NCBI RefSeq assembly: GCF_900184245.1
Contig: NZ_FXXB01000006.1
Span: 186,001 to 250,000 of the forward strand
DNA: 64,000 bases
Direction: 5' to 3'
DNA from: Brachybacterium massiliense
GTDB lineage: Bacteria; Actinomycetota; Actinomycetes; Actinomycetales; Dermabacteraceae
Shown: positions 1 through 8,615 of the stretch, piece after piece
How positions within the stretch are numbered: the stretch's first letter is position 1
Layout: the number at the start of each line of letters is the position of its first letter
Position numbers and translations under genes: made by a program
The notes under the pieces: model-generated
Told to the model about the DNA's origin: nothing
The model's database searches: none
The model's input: only the letters and a program-made list of their open reading frames with translations

Positions 1-151
1 CGAGCAGATCGTGCTCGCGGCGAGTGGGGCCCGTCATCGCGCCGGGGTGGGTCATCGAGGCGTCCTCCAGGTAGGGCGGCGGTCGACGGCACTGCCGACC
101 ACGGCCAGGGTAACCGGCGGGGGAGGGCCCCACGGCCCGTACCATGGGTCT
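1..151. other. Window edge, no gene called
   Basis: Nothing here supports a gene call. One forward frame closes with a TAG at 72-74 and could be the tail of an upstream gene, but its last ~23 residues match no family I recognise. The stretch just before the next gene shows no clear Shine-Dalgarno sequence. Confidence 0.3.
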
Positions 152-442
152 GTGCTCGAACGACGTCCCCCCACCAGCCTCGCCGCCGCCTTCCAGCGGC
201 AGGCGGTGCTCACCCTCGCGCTGATCGCGCTGTGCGGGATCCTGGTGGTCGGCGTGATCTCCTCCGCGGCGCTGGCCGGGCTGCTGCTCGCGCTCCTGCT
301 GGGGGTGCTCGCAGTGCTGCGCGCCGTGCTGCCCATCCGGGCCGTCGGCGCCCTCGCGGTGCGTTCGCGCGGGCTCGACGTGGCCGTGCTCCTGCTGCTC
401 GCGATCTCCCTCGGCCTGCTGTCCACCGCGCCGAACCTCTGA
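152..442 (+). CDS. DUF3017 family small membrane protein
   Basis: The 96-residue product starts at GTG 152. An upstream in-frame start at 11 would add an unstructured Arg/Gly-rich leader typical of non-coding high-GC DNA, so the shorter form is preferred. After about 17 mostly polar residues come three hydrophobic segments (about 18-32, 37-56 and 70-92) with almost no loop between them. Size, three-helix layout and position before an independent transporter gene resemble DUF3017, an uncharacterised actinobacterial membrane protein family. No catalytic motif is visible and no function is proposed. The family assignment rests on layout alone. Confidence 0.55.
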   Translation: MLERRPPTSLAAAFQRQAVLTLALIALCGILVVGVISSAALAGLLLALLLGVLAVLRAVLPIRAVGALAVRSRGLDVAVLLLLAISLGLLSTAPNL

Positions 443-525
443 GCCCGCCGCCTGCTGCGCGAGTGTGACGAGTCCTCGCCCGGGCGAGGTGTTCCCGGCC
501 CTCGGCGGTATGGCACGATCGATCC

Positions 526-2016
526 GTGCCCACCGATTCCGCCCGGCTCCATGCTGTGTTCGACCTCGCCATGAGGATCGGCGAGGGCCTGCTGACCAAC
601 GGTGCCGCGGCCTCCGAGGTCACGGCGACCGTGTTGCGGGTGACCAGCTCCTCCGGCCTGCGCAACGTCTCCGCCCAGGTGACGTTCAACGAGGTGACGA
701 TCTCCTATCTGGCCGATGAGTCGGCCACCCCCTTCACCAGGGTGCGTTCGGCGAGCGTGCGGGTGCAGGACTTCGCGCGCCTGGCGGCCTTCGAGGACAT
801 CTCCCACGAGTACCTCTCCGGCGAGCTGCCGCTGGACGAGGCGCGCCGCCGCGCCGCCGCGATCCCGCAGCGCCCGCCGCTGTACAAGATCCCTTTGGTC
901 ATCGGCGGTTTCGCCGTGATGGGCGGGGCGGCCGCGCTGAGCTTCGGGGCCGGCAGCCTGGTGGTGGTCGCCGCGACCCTCGCCGCGGGCCTGCTGATCG
1001 GCGCCGGCGAGGTGCTCGCCCGCTGGAACATCCCGCCCTTCTACGGCCAGGCCCTGGGCGGTCTCGTCGCCGTGCTCGCCGCGGCCGCGGTCGCCCTCGT
1101 GGACAGCACCGCGAACCCCTCGATCGTGGTGGTCTCCTGCATCATCGTGCAGCTCGCGGGGCTGTCCTCCATCAGCGCGGTGCAGGATGCCGTGACCGGT
1201 TGGTACGTCACCGCCGCGGGGCGCATGCTCGAGGCGCTCATGCTGACCGTCGGCCTGGTCGCCGGGGTGCGGGTGGGGATGCTGGTGGCGGACCTGCTGG
1301 GCGCGGACATCTCGGTGAGCGCCTCGATGCCGCTGACCCTCACCACCGCCGTGGTCGCGATCATCTCGGGGCTCGGGATGGGGCTCGGCTACGGCGTGGG
1401 CACCCAGGTGCCCGCCCGCCTGCTGCTGACCGCCGCGCTGGTCGCCGCGGGCTCGGCGATCATCTCCCAGGTGCTGGGCGGCCTGATGCTGGACCGGACC
1501 GTCGCCGTGGGCGTCGCCGCGTTCCTCAGCGGGCTCGCCGCGACAGCGCTCGGGGACCGGCTGCGCGCCCCCGCCCTCGCCTTCGTGATGGCGGGCGTGA
1601 TCCCGCTGGTGCCCGGCAGCCGGATCTACCGGGGCCTGCTGGGGCTGGGCGATGACCTGATGTCCGGCGCCGCCGAGCTGCTGGGCGCGGCCGAGATCGC
1701 GGTCTCGATCGCCGCCGGCGTGGTGGCCGGCCAGCTGCTGGCCTCACGGCTGATGCCGTACTTCCGCCGCAGCGGCATCGCCTACACCCCGGCGATCTCC
1801 TCGCCGTTCACCACCATGCGCCGCCGCCGTCTCTCCCTCGGCTCACGGCGCGTGCGGCGCCGTCGTGGTGCTCCGGTCATCGAGCCGTCTACGATGACCG
1901 GTGAGATGACAGCGCTGTCGTCCACGATGTTCGAGGATCCCTCCTTCCTGGAGGATCTCGAACTGCCCTCCGAACAGGAGAGCACCTCGGGGCGGCGCAC
2001 CGATCGCGAGGAGTGA
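526..2016 (+). CDS. ThrE-type threonine/serine exporter
   Basis: This 496-residue integral membrane protein resembles the threonine/serine exporter family (ThrE; DUF1212 plus DUF3815 halves), which exports these amino acids by a secondary mechanism. The first ~120 residues form a soluble region with the family-like opening RIGEGLLTNGAAASEVTATV. About ten hydrophobic segments follow between residues 125 and 410, including the GVIPLVPGSRIYRG stretch typical of the C-terminal half. An Arg-rich, then acidic, cytoplasmic tail ends the protein. The GTG start gives MPTDSARL, in register with the conserved N-terminal domain. The stop almost touches the next gene, so co-transcription is likely. The substrate is inferred from family only. 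Confidence 0.85.
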   Translation: MPTDSARLHAVFDLAMRIGEGLLTNGAAASEVTATVLRVTSSSGLRNVSAQVTFNEVTISYLADESATPFTRVRSASVRVQDFARLAAFEDISHEYLSGELPLDEARRRAAAIPQRPPLYKIPLVIGGFAVMGGAAALSFGAGSLVVVAATLAAGLLIGAGEVLARWNIPPFYGQALGGLVAVLAAAAVALVDSTANPSIVVVSCIIVQLAGLSSISAVQDAVTGWYVTAAGRMLEALMLTVGLVAGVRVGMLVADLLGADISVSASMPLTLTTAVVAIISGLGMGLGYGVGTQVPARLLLTAALVAAGSAIISQVLGGLMLDRTVAVGVAAFLSGLAATALGDRLRAPALAFVMAGVIPLVPGSRIYRGLLGLGDDLMSGAAELLGAAEIAVSIAAGVVAGQLLASRLMPYFRRSGIAYTPAISSPFTTMRRRRLSLGSRRVRRRRGAPVIEPSTMTGEMTALSSTMFEDPSFLEDLELPSEQESTSGRRTDREE

Positions 2017-2018
2017 CC

Positions 2019-3089
2019 ATGAGCCCCACCGCACTGATCGCCGCAGGCGGCTATTCGCGCAGCGGCCGGGGCCGAGGCCCCGGCCTGGAGATCCTGCGGC
2101 TGAGCCGCGAGGACCCCGCCGCCGCGCCGGCCGTCGCCCGCCTCGCCGTGGTGGACCTGCCCGATCCCTCCTTCGTGCTGTGGAGCGGCGACGGCTCCCT
2201 GCTGTACGCCGTGCTCGAGACGGAACCCACCCGGGTCGTCGCGGTGCGGGTCAGCGCCGACGGCGAGAGCGCCGAGATCGTCGCAGACCTCGCCGTCCAG
2301 GGGCACGGCGGCTGCCACCTGGCCCATGGCACGGACCCCTCCACGCTGGTGATCGCGCAGTACGGCGCGGGAACGGTCGCCACGGTGCGGCTGGACGAGG
2401 AGGGACTGCCGCTCGAGCAGATCGACCTCGACGACCACCGCGACCACAGCGACGTCGCGGTGCCGCACCCGCATCAGGTCATCGCGCTGCCGGGCACGGA
2501 GCTCCTGGCCGTGCCGGATCTCGGCCTGGACAGGGTGCTGCTGTACCACCAGGACCCCGAGGGCATGATCGATCTGGCCGGCGAGATCCCGCTGCGCCGG
2601 GGGAGCGGGCCGAGGCACCTGGCCACCGACCACGAGTCCGAGCAGCTGCACATCGCCTGCGAGCTCTCGGGCACCGTCGCCACCGCCTCCCGGGAGCAGG
2701 CGACGGCGCCGACACCCGGCTCCGTGGCCCGCGCGAGCGTGAGCGCGCACCGCTGGAGCGTGCGCTCGATGATCCCCGCGAGCGGGCACGAGGGTGACAA
2801 CGCCGTCTCCCACATCGAGCTGGCCGACGACGACTCCCTGCTGCTGGTCGCCAACCGCGGCCCCGACACCCTCTCCCTGCTGTCGCTGACCATGAGGCGC
2901 CCCGAGCGGGTGGCCGAGGTGCAGGTCGGCGCCCATCCCCGCCACTTCACCCAGTGGGACGATCTGGTGCTGGTCGCCGCGCAGGAGGGTGACCGCATCG
3001 ACGTGCTCCATCGCCGGGAGGAGCGGCTCGAGACCCTCGGCGAACCGATCCCCGCCCCCTCGGTGGCATGCCTCGCGGTGCGACCCTGA
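2019..3089 (+). CDS. Lactonase-family beta-propeller protein
   Basis: The product (~356 residues) is a repeat-rich beta protein without a signal peptide. It resembles the 7-bladed lactonase family (PF10282), whose characterised members are 6-phosphogluconolactonases, though many are of unknown activity. Family-like features are the opening AAGGYSRSG, HPHQVIALPGTELLAVPDLGLD in mid-protein, GSGPRHLATD, and the late NRGPDTLSL and VGAHPRHFTQ segments. An overlapping GTG at 2013 is possible, but GAGGAG just upstream is better spaced for ATG 2019. The gene begins 2 nt after the thrE-like stop. Galactokinase follows 112 nt downstream; whether the propeller acts in sugar metabolism is not shown. Confidence 0.75.
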   Translation: MSPTALIAAGGYSRSGRGRGPGLEILRLSREDPAAAPAVARLAVVDLPDPSFVLWSGDGSLLYAVLETEPTRVVAVRVSADGESAEIVADLAVQGHGGCHLAHGTDPSTLVIAQYGAGTVATVRLDEEGLPLEQIDLDDHRDHSDVAVPHPHQVIALPGTELLAVPDLGLDRVLLYHQDPEGMIDLAGEIPLRRGSGPRHLATDHESEQLHIACELSGTVATASREQATAPTPGSVARASVSAHRWSVRSMIPASGHEGDNAVSHIELADDDSLLLVANRGPDTLSLLSLTMRRPERVAEVQVGAHPRHFTQWDDLVLVAAQEGDRIDVLHRREERLETLGEPIPAPSVACLAVRP

Positions 3090-3123
3090 GAGACCGCCCC
3101 TGCCCTCTTGTCGTCATGACGGA

Positions 3124-3129
3124 TAGACT
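3124..3129 (+). promoter_or_regulatory. Possible -10 element for galK
   Basis: TAGACT lies 73 nt before the galK start and matches the actinobacterial TANNNT -10 consensus. No convincing -35 is seen 17-18 nt upstream, so the call is weak. Confidence 0.3.
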
Positions 3130-3201
3130 CACCGACGCCGAGCCGGGACGGACGCGCCTCCCGCTGCGCCACCGGCCCCTCATCGCTTCGGAAGGACATC
3201 C

Positions 3202-4443
3202 ATGAATTCTGCCGCCCCCTCCGCCTCGCCCGCCGCCGTCGAGCTCTCCGCGGCCCCGGACCGTGCGGCGGCCGCGGAACGCGCGGCGCAGCTGTTCGAG
3301 GAGTCGTTCGGCTACCAGCCCGACGGCGTGTGGTCCGCGCCCGGGCGCGTCAACATCATCGGCGAGCACGTCGACTACCAGGACGGGCTCTGCCTGCCCA
3401 TGGCGATCTCCCATCGCTGCTTCGCGGCGGCCGCCCGCACACCCACCAACCGCCTGCGGCTGCGCTCCGTGCAGGACGAGACTGTGCTCGACATCGACGC
3501 CCGCACCCTCAGCCCGGAGACCGTCACCGGCTGGCCCGCCTACGTGGCGGGCGTGCTGTGGGCGCTCGGCTCGCGCATCTCCGGCGCCTCGACCCGCGGC
3601 ATGGACATCCTGATCGACGGGCAGGTGCCGCTCGGGGCCGGGCTCTCCAGCTCCGCCGCCCTCGAGTGCTCGGCCGCCGAGGCGATCGAGGACCTCCTCT
3701 CGCTCGGCACCGAGCCGCTGGACCGGGTGCGCGCCGCGATCACCGCGGAGACCGACTTCGCCGGCGCCTCGACCGGCGGGCTGGACCAGTCCGCCTCCGT
3801 GCTCTCCCGCGAGGGGCACGCCCTGTTCCTGGACTGCCGGGATTTCTCCACCCGGCCCGTGCCGTGGGACCTCGCCTCCCAGGGCCTCGCACTGCTGATC
3901 ACGGACACCCGCGCCGAGCACTCCCATGTGGACGGCGAGTACACCGCACGCCGCGCGGACAGCGAGCAGGCCGCCCGCGAGCTCGGGGTGGACACCCTGC
4001 GCGACGTCGAGGCCACGGACCCCGCCGCGCTCGAGACGCTCCTGGCGACGATCCAGGACGAGGTGGTGCGCCGCCGCGCCCACCACGTCATCACCGAGAT
4101 CCAGCGCGTGCGCGAGTTCGGCGCGCTGCTCGCCGCCGGCACCGTGCGCGAGAACGTCACCGAGCTCGGCGCGCTGCTGAACGCCTCGCACGACTCCCTG
4201 CGCGAGGACTACGAGGTCACCGTCGCCCAGCTCGACGTCGCGGTCGACGCGGCCCGGGCCGCCGGCGCCCACGGCGCCCGCATGACCGGCGGCGGCTTCG
4301 GCGGCTCGACGATCGCCCTGGTCGAGGCGGAGCAGGCCGAGCAGGTCGCCGCCGCGATCGCCGCCGCCTTCACCGAGCAGGGCTTCGAGGCCCCGGTGTT
4401 CTTCCTCGCGCTGCCGTCCGAGGGCGCCGGCCAGGACCGCTGA
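3202..4443 (+). CDS. galK: Galactokinase
   Basis: GalK phosphorylates alpha-D-galactose to galactose-1-phosphate with ATP, the first step of the Leloir pathway in the cytoplasm. The 413-residue protein shows all three GHMP-kinase signatures: the galactokinase motif GRVNIIGEHVDY at about 49-60, the phosphate-binding PLGAGLSSSAA at about 144-154, and GGGFGGSTIAL at about 364-374. An N-terminal Ala-rich stretch of ~25 residues precedes the conserved core. GGAAGGA precedes the ATG at good spacing. No galT or galE neighbours are present; the SDR gene downstream is not GalE-like. The gene appears to be its own transcription unit, or to be read through into the next operon after a 54-nt gap. Confidence 0.93.
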   Translation: MNSAAPSASPAAVELSAAPDRAAAAERAAQLFEESFGYQPDGVWSAPGRVNIIGEHVDYQDGLCLPMAISHRCFAAAARTPTNRLRLRSVQDETVLDIDARTLSPETVTGWPAYVAGVLWALGSRISGASTRGMDILIDGQVPLGAGLSSSAALECSAAEAIEDLLSLGTEPLDRVRAAITAETDFAGASTGGLDQSASVLSREGHALFLDCRDFSTRPVPWDLASQGLALLITDTRAEHSHVDGEYTARRADSEQAARELGVDTLRDVEATDPAALETLLATIQDEVVRRRAHHVITEIQRVREFGALLAAGTVRENVTELGALLNASHDSLREDYEVTVAQLDVAVDAARAAGAHGARMTGGGFGGSTIALVEAEQAEQVAAAIAAAFTEQGFEAPVFFLALPSEGAGQDR

Positions 4444-4497
4444 GGCGCGGCGCGCGATGAGCCGGCCGGCGGGCACAGCGAGCCGACGGGGCCAGCG

Positions 4498-5478
4498 ATG
4501 AGAGTCCTGGTCACGGGAGCATCGGGGTTCCTCGGCGGCCGCACCGCGCGGCTCCTCGTCGAGGAGCACGAGGTGGTGGGGACCGGGAGGGTCTTCCCTT
4601 CCTCCCGCCGCCGCGCCCTCCAGGAGGCCGGGGTGCGCCTGCGCACCGCCGATCTCACCGCCGCGGACTCCCTGCGCCCGCTGCTCCAGGACGTCGACGC
4701 GGTGGTGCACTGCGCGGCCCTGTCCACCCTCTGGGCACGGCGCGATCAGCTGCAGCGGATCAACGTCGACGCCTCCGCGCGCCTGGCCCGGGCCAGCGCC
4801 GAGCGGGGCCTGAGACTGGTCCACATCAGCTCGCCCAGCATCTACAACCGGGCCGTGCACGAGGACCCCCGCTGGGGCACCCCGCAGCGCCCCGTCCCGG
4901 AGTCGCTGCCCGTCGGGCCGCGCTTCGACAGCGACTACGCCCGCTCCAAGCACCTCGCCGAGCGCGCCGTGATCGCCGCGCACCCCGACGCGTGCCTGCT
5001 GCGGCCCCGCGGGATCTACGGGCCCGGAGACACCTCGATCGTGCCCCGCATCGTTGCCGCGCTCGAGTCGCGCCGGCTGCCCCGGCTGGTCGACGGCGAC
5101 GTGCTCACCGACCTCACCCATGTCGACAACGCCGCTCACGCGATCGCGCTCGCCCTCGACAGCGAGGTCACCGGTGCCGTGAACATCGCCGACGGCACCC
5201 CGATCGCGATCTGGGACGGCATCGACCGGCTCGCCGACCACCGGGGCCTGCCCCGCCCGCGCCATCGCCTGCCCGCCGCCCCGGTCGAGCGGGCCGCGGG
5301 CCTGGTCGAGCAGGTCGCCCGCCGCCTCGGCCGTGCGGAGCCGCGACTGACCGCCACCGGGATCCGCCTGCTCACGCGCGGGATGCGGCTGGACCTCACC
5401 CGCGCCCGCGAGGAGCTCGGCTACGCCCCGGTGCGCGAGGACGGGCTCGCCTCCGCCTGGGAGGAGGAAGGGGCATGA
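4498..5478 (+). CDS. Extended SDR, OleD/3-beta-HSD-like reductase
   Basis: This 326-residue NAD(P)-dependent extended short-chain dehydrogenase opens with a Rossmann motif, VTGASGFLGG (residues 4-13). It has the SDR active-site pair in YARSK (Tyr ~147, Lys ~151), a preceding SSPSIY strand, and RPRGIYGPGD after it. The VHISSPSIY segment and overall layout recall OleD, the beta-keto-acid reductase of olefin biosynthesis, and 3-beta-hydroxysteroid dehydrogenases, more than sugar epimerases. It is the first gene of a five-gene operon, and its stop overlaps the next start as ATGA. Reduction of the keto product of the ketoacyl synthase encoded three genes downstream is an inference from this context. 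Confidence 0.75.
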   Translation: MRVLVTGASGFLGGRTARLLVEEHEVVGTGRVFPSSRRRALQEAGVRLRTADLTAADSLRPLLQDVDAVVHCAALSTLWARRDQLQRINVDASARLARASAERGLRLVHISSPSIYNRAVHEDPRWGTPQRPVPESLPVGPRFDSDYARSKHLAERAVIAAHPDACLLRPRGIYGPGDTSIVPRIVAALESRRLPRLVDGDVLTDLTHVDNAAHAIALALDSEVTGAVNIADGTPIAIWDGIDRLADHRGLPRPRHRLPAAPVERAAGLVEQVARRLGRAEPRLTATGIRLLTRGMRLDLTRAREELGYAPVREDGLASAWEEEGA

Positions 5479-6314
5479 CCGTGCTGCGTCTCGCGCACCT
5501 GCAGGTGGGGTGGTGCACCTCCCTCGCCGCCCTCGCCCAGCGCGGCCAGCCCTGGCGCCCCCGGCGCTTTCCCGCGGGCGTCACCCTCATCGAGCACCCC
5601 GAGCACGGCACCGTGCTGCTGGACGCCGGATACTCCCGCACGGCCCTCGAGGCGCTGCGGCGCTGGCCCGCCCGGCTCTACGGCACCCTGCTGCCGGCGT
5701 CCCTGCCCCGCGAGCAGGAGCTGTTCGCCCAGCTCGCCCGCCGCGGCACGGACCCCTCCTCGATCACCGCGGTCATCGTCACCCACCTGCACCTCGACCA
5801 CCTCTCCGGCGCCGTCGACCTCCCGCACGCCCCCGTGTGGATGGACGCCGCCGAGATCGACACCCTCACCTCCCTCCGCGGCGTCCCCGCCCTCCGCCAC
5901 GGGATCGTCCCCGAGGCCGTGCCCGCCCGACAGCGACTGCGGCCGCTCGCGCACGCCCCCGCCCCGCCGGGGCTCGCGCCCTTCGAGCGGGCCACGGACT
6001 TCTTCGGCGACGGGAGCCTGTGGTTGGTCCCCTCGCCGGGGCACACGCACGGCTCGGTGTGCGCGATCGCGCGCGTGGCAGAGACCGACGGCGGAGGCGC
6101 CGACGGCGACGGCGGAGGACTGGTGCTGCTCGGCGGCGACGTGGCCTGGAGCGAGCAGGCGCTGCGCGAGGGAATCCCGGCCCATCCGCTGATCCACCGC
6201 CTGGTCAGCCATGACCCCGCCGCGGCGCGGGAGACAGGGCAGCGGTGGCGGCAGTGGCTCGCCCGCCATCCCCGTGCGGAGGTGAGGGTCTCCCATGAGA
6301 GCCCGCGCCGCTGA
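5475..6314 (+). CDS. Metallo-beta-lactamase-fold hydrolase
   Basis: This 279-residue MBL-fold hydrolase has a complete set of likely metal ligands: THLHLDH (His104, His106, Asp108, His109), GHTHGS (His190), the GGD motif (Asp222) and a C-terminal His274. Such enzymes hydrolyse esters, thioesters, lactones or phosphoesters, usually with two zinc ions. It lacks a signal peptide, so it should act in the cytoplasm. It overlaps the upstream SDR by 4 nt and the downstream ligase by 20 nt, implying translational coupling. In this operon it could release an acyl thioester or open a lactone, the role OleB (an alpha/beta hydrolase) plays elsewhere; this is inference. A quorum-quenching-type lactonase is the main alternative. 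Confidence 0.8.
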   Translation: MTVLRLAHLQVGWCTSLAALAQRGQPWRPRRFPAGVTLIEHPEHGTVLLDAGYSRTALEALRRWPARLYGTLLPASLPREQELFAQLARRGTDPSSITAVIVTHLHLDHLSGAVDLPHAPVWMDAAEIDTLTSLRGVPALRHGIVPEAVPARQRLRPLAHAPAPPGLAPFERATDFFGDGSLWLVPSPGHTHGSVCAIARVAETDGGGADGDGGGLVLLGGDVAWSEQALREGIPAHPLIHRLVSHDPAAARETGQRWRQWLARHPRAEVRVSHESPRR

Positions 6315-7629
6315 ACGCCTGCTGCCCGATACCGCTCTGATCGGGCTCGAAGGGGTCGCCGCCGCACGCCGTCGCCTCACCACGCGGGACGCCGTCCGTG
6401 CCCGCCACGGCCGCCTGGCCCGCCACCAGATCCCGTGGCTGCTGCAGCACTCCGCCTGGACCGCGCAGCGCTTCGCCGAGGCAGACCTCCCGCCCGAGCG
6501 GTGGTGGCAGCTGCCGCCGGTGGGCAAGCGCGAGATGATGGCGCACTTCGATGCACTGAACACCGTGGGAGTGCGCCTGGAGGAGGTGCTCGCCCTCGCC
6601 CACGAGGCCGAGGACACGCGCGACTTCACCGGCACCCTCACCACCGCCGCGGGCGAGGTGGGGGTGGGGCTGTCCACCGGCACCTCGGGCGCGCGCGGCG
6701 CCTTCCTCGTCGACCGCGAGGACCGCCTGCGCTGGGCCGGGACCGTGCTCGCCGCCCTCCTGCGCCCCTTCCCCTGGTCGCTTCGCACCCCGCAGCGGGT
6801 CGCCTTCTTCCTGCGGGCCGACGGCACGCTGTACCGCACCGCGGCCTCCTCCCGCGTGCAGATCGACTTCCACGACATCCTCCGCCCCATCGAGCAGCTC
6901 GCCGCCGCGCTCACCGCCACCGACCCCACGCTCGTCGTCGGCCCGCCGTCGGTGCTGCGCGCCGTGCTCGAGGCCGGTGCACGGGCCCGGCCCGAGAAGG
7001 TGGTCAGCGTCGCCGAGGTGCTCGAGGACGGGACCCGCAGCGTGCTCGAGCACGGCTTCGAGGCGCCGGTGGTGCAGATCTACCAGGCCACCGAGGGGAT
7101 GCTCGGCCTGCCCTGCGCCGCCGGGGAGCTGCACCTCGCCGAGGAGCACGTCCATGTGGAGACCGAGCCGCTGGGCGGGGGACTGGTGCGCCCGGTGCTC
7201 ACCGACCTGCGCCGGCGCGCCCAGCCCGTGATCCGCCACCGCCTCGACGACGTCCTGGACCTCGCCCCGGACTGCTCCTGCGGCAGCGCCACCCGTCGGA
7301 TCCGCCGGATCATCGGCCGGCAGGATGACGCGCTCGAGCTCCCTGGCCCCGGGGGAGCACAGATCACCATCTGGCCCGACTTCGTGCGCGGCGCGCTGAG
7401 CGATGTCCCGGGCCTCGAGGAGTACCGCGTGCTCCAGACCGGCCCCGCGATGCTTCGGGTCGAGACCGCACCGAGCAGCGCTCCGGTCCGGGCGGAGGTG
7501 CGTGAGCGAATCGGCCGTGCACTGCGCAGACAGGGCGTACTTTGGGATCTCGTCACGATCGACGAGCACGCATGGCGGCCCGCCCCGGCAGGGACCAAGC
7601 TGCGACGCGTCCTGCGCACAGGGAGATGA
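6295..7629 (+). CDS. F390-synthetase-like adenylate-forming enzyme
   Basis: The 444-residue product belongs to the short adenylate-forming superfamily typified by coenzyme F390 synthetase and PaaK (phenylacetate-CoA ligase). The P-loop-like LSTGTSGARG lies at residues ~126-135, the YQATEG adenylate-binding motif at ~263-268, and a RHRLDDVLDL motif about 40 residues later. A CSCG pair (Cys327, Cys329), as in PaaK relatives, follows. The first ~110 residues carry the helical lead-in of the family. Activation of a carboxylate by AMP is expected; the substrate is unknown, and F420 chemistry should not be assumed from the family name. The start overlaps the hydrolase by 20 nt. OleC, the beta-lactone synthetase, is a functional parallel but belongs to a different branch. 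Confidence 0.75.
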   Translation: MRARAAERLLPDTALIGLEGVAAARRRLTTRDAVRARHGRLARHQIPWLLQHSAWTAQRFAEADLPPERWWQLPPVGKREMMAHFDALNTVGVRLEEVLALAHEAEDTRDFTGTLTTAAGEVGVGLSTGTSGARGAFLVDREDRLRWAGTVLAALLRPFPWSLRTPQRVAFFLRADGTLYRTAASSRVQIDFHDILRPIEQLAAALTATDPTLVVGPPSVLRAVLEAGARARPEKVVSVAEVLEDGTRSVLEHGFEAPVVQIYQATEGMLGLPCAAGELHLAEEHVHVETEPLGGGLVRPVLTDLRRRAQPVIRHRLDDVLDLAPDCSCGSATRRIRRIIGRQDDALELPGPGGAQITIWPDFVRGALSDVPGLEEYRVLQTGPAMLRVETAPSSAPVRAEVRERIGRALRRQGVLWDLVTIDEHAWRPAPAGTKLRRVLRTGR

Positions 7630-7634
7630 GACCG

Positions 7635-8615
7635 ATGCTGCCCACCAGGATCCTCGCCACCGCCAGCGCTCTGCCCGCGGGCGTGGTCACCACCGCCGAG
7701 CTCGCCGAGCGGATCGGCATCGACCCGGAACGGGCCGTGCGGGCCACGGGCGTGCGAGAGCGCCGCTGGGTCGAGCCCGGCGAGGACCCGCTGCGCTACG
7801 GCGCCCGCGCCCTCACCGACGCGCTGACCGCCGCCGGGCTCCGGATCGACCAGCTGGACCTGCTGATCCACGCCTCGGGCGGGACCCCGCAGCCCATCCC
7901 GGACGGCTCCGCGCACCTCGCCGAGCTGACGGGATTCCGCGGCGGCCAGGCGTTCAGCGTGCACTCCACCTGCGTCAGCGCTCTGGTGGGCATGCACCAG
8001 GCTGCCCTCCAGATCGCCACCGGGCAGGTGCGCAGCGCGGCCGTGGTCAGCTGCGAAGCCTCCAGCCGCGGCCTGGACCTCACAGACCCGGAGTCCTCCC
8101 TGCTGTTCGGGGACGGCGCGGCCGCGGTGATCCTCGGCCCGGCCGAGCGCGAGGGACAGGGGATCGTGCGCTACCTCGCCCAGATGTGGCCCGAGGGGGC
8201 GGCGGCCACCGAGATCCGCGCCGGCGGCTACCGCTCCTTCCGGCCCGCCCCGGGAGACGACCTGCGCGACTATGCCTTCCGCATGGATGGCAAGCACGCC
8301 CTCAAGCTCGCCCACACCCGGGTCCCGCCCTTCCTCGAGCAGCTCCGCACGGGGCTCTCCACCTCTCTGGAGGGGATCGACCGGGTGATCCCGCATCAGA
8401 CCAGCGCCGCCGGGATGACGCTGCTGCGCCGCTACGGATGGCCCGAGGAGAAGATCGAGACCACCCTCGAGCACCTCGGCAACGTGGTCGCCGCGAGCAT
8501 CCCGCTGACCCTCCACCAGGCGCTCGAGCAGGGCCGCGTCACCGGCGGCGACCAGGTGCTGCTGGTGGGCACCGGCGCGGGCCTGACCACCACGGGGATG
8601 GTGCTGTCATGGTGA
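7635..8615 (+). CDS. 3-oxoacyl-ACP synthase III-like condensing enzyme
   Basis: This 326-residue thiolase-superfamily condensing enzyme is of the FabH/OleA type. The catalytic triad is intact: Cys113 in HSTCVSAL, His254 in IPHQTSAAG and Asn283 in LGNVVAASIP. The GDGAAAVIL strand and the C-terminal GTGAGLT glycine loop are also present. ATG 7635 is chosen because GGGAG lies 9 nt upstream; an ATG at 7626 overlapping the previous stop is possible but leaves no room for a ribosome site. FabH primes fatty-acid synthesis, and OleA joins two acyl-CoAs head to head. No acyl carrier protein or acyltransferase is nearby, so a dedicated accessory-lipid role is more likely than housekeeping FabH. The chain substrates are not predictable. 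Confidence 0.85.
   Translation: MLPTRILATASALPAGVVTTAELAERIGIDPERAVRATGVRERRWVEPGEDPLRYGARALTDALTAAGLRIDQLDLLIHASGGTPQPIPDGSAHLAELTGFRGGQAFSVHSTCVSALVGMHQAALQIATGQVRSAAVVSCEASSRGLDLTDPESSLLFGDGAAAVILGPAEREGQGIVRYLAQMWPEGAAATEIRAGGYRSFRPAPGDDLRDYAFRMDGKHALKLAHTRVPPFLEQLRTGLSTSLEGIDRVIPHQTSAAGMTLLRRYGWPEEKIETTLEHLGNVVAASIPLTLHQALEQGRVTGGDQVLLVGTGAGLTTTGMVLSW

Noticed and set aside
4498..5478. Calling the SDR gene galE because galK is upstream
   Set aside because: Its active-site and C-terminal segments look OleD/3-beta-HSD-like, and it is coupled to the lipid-type operon rather than to galK.
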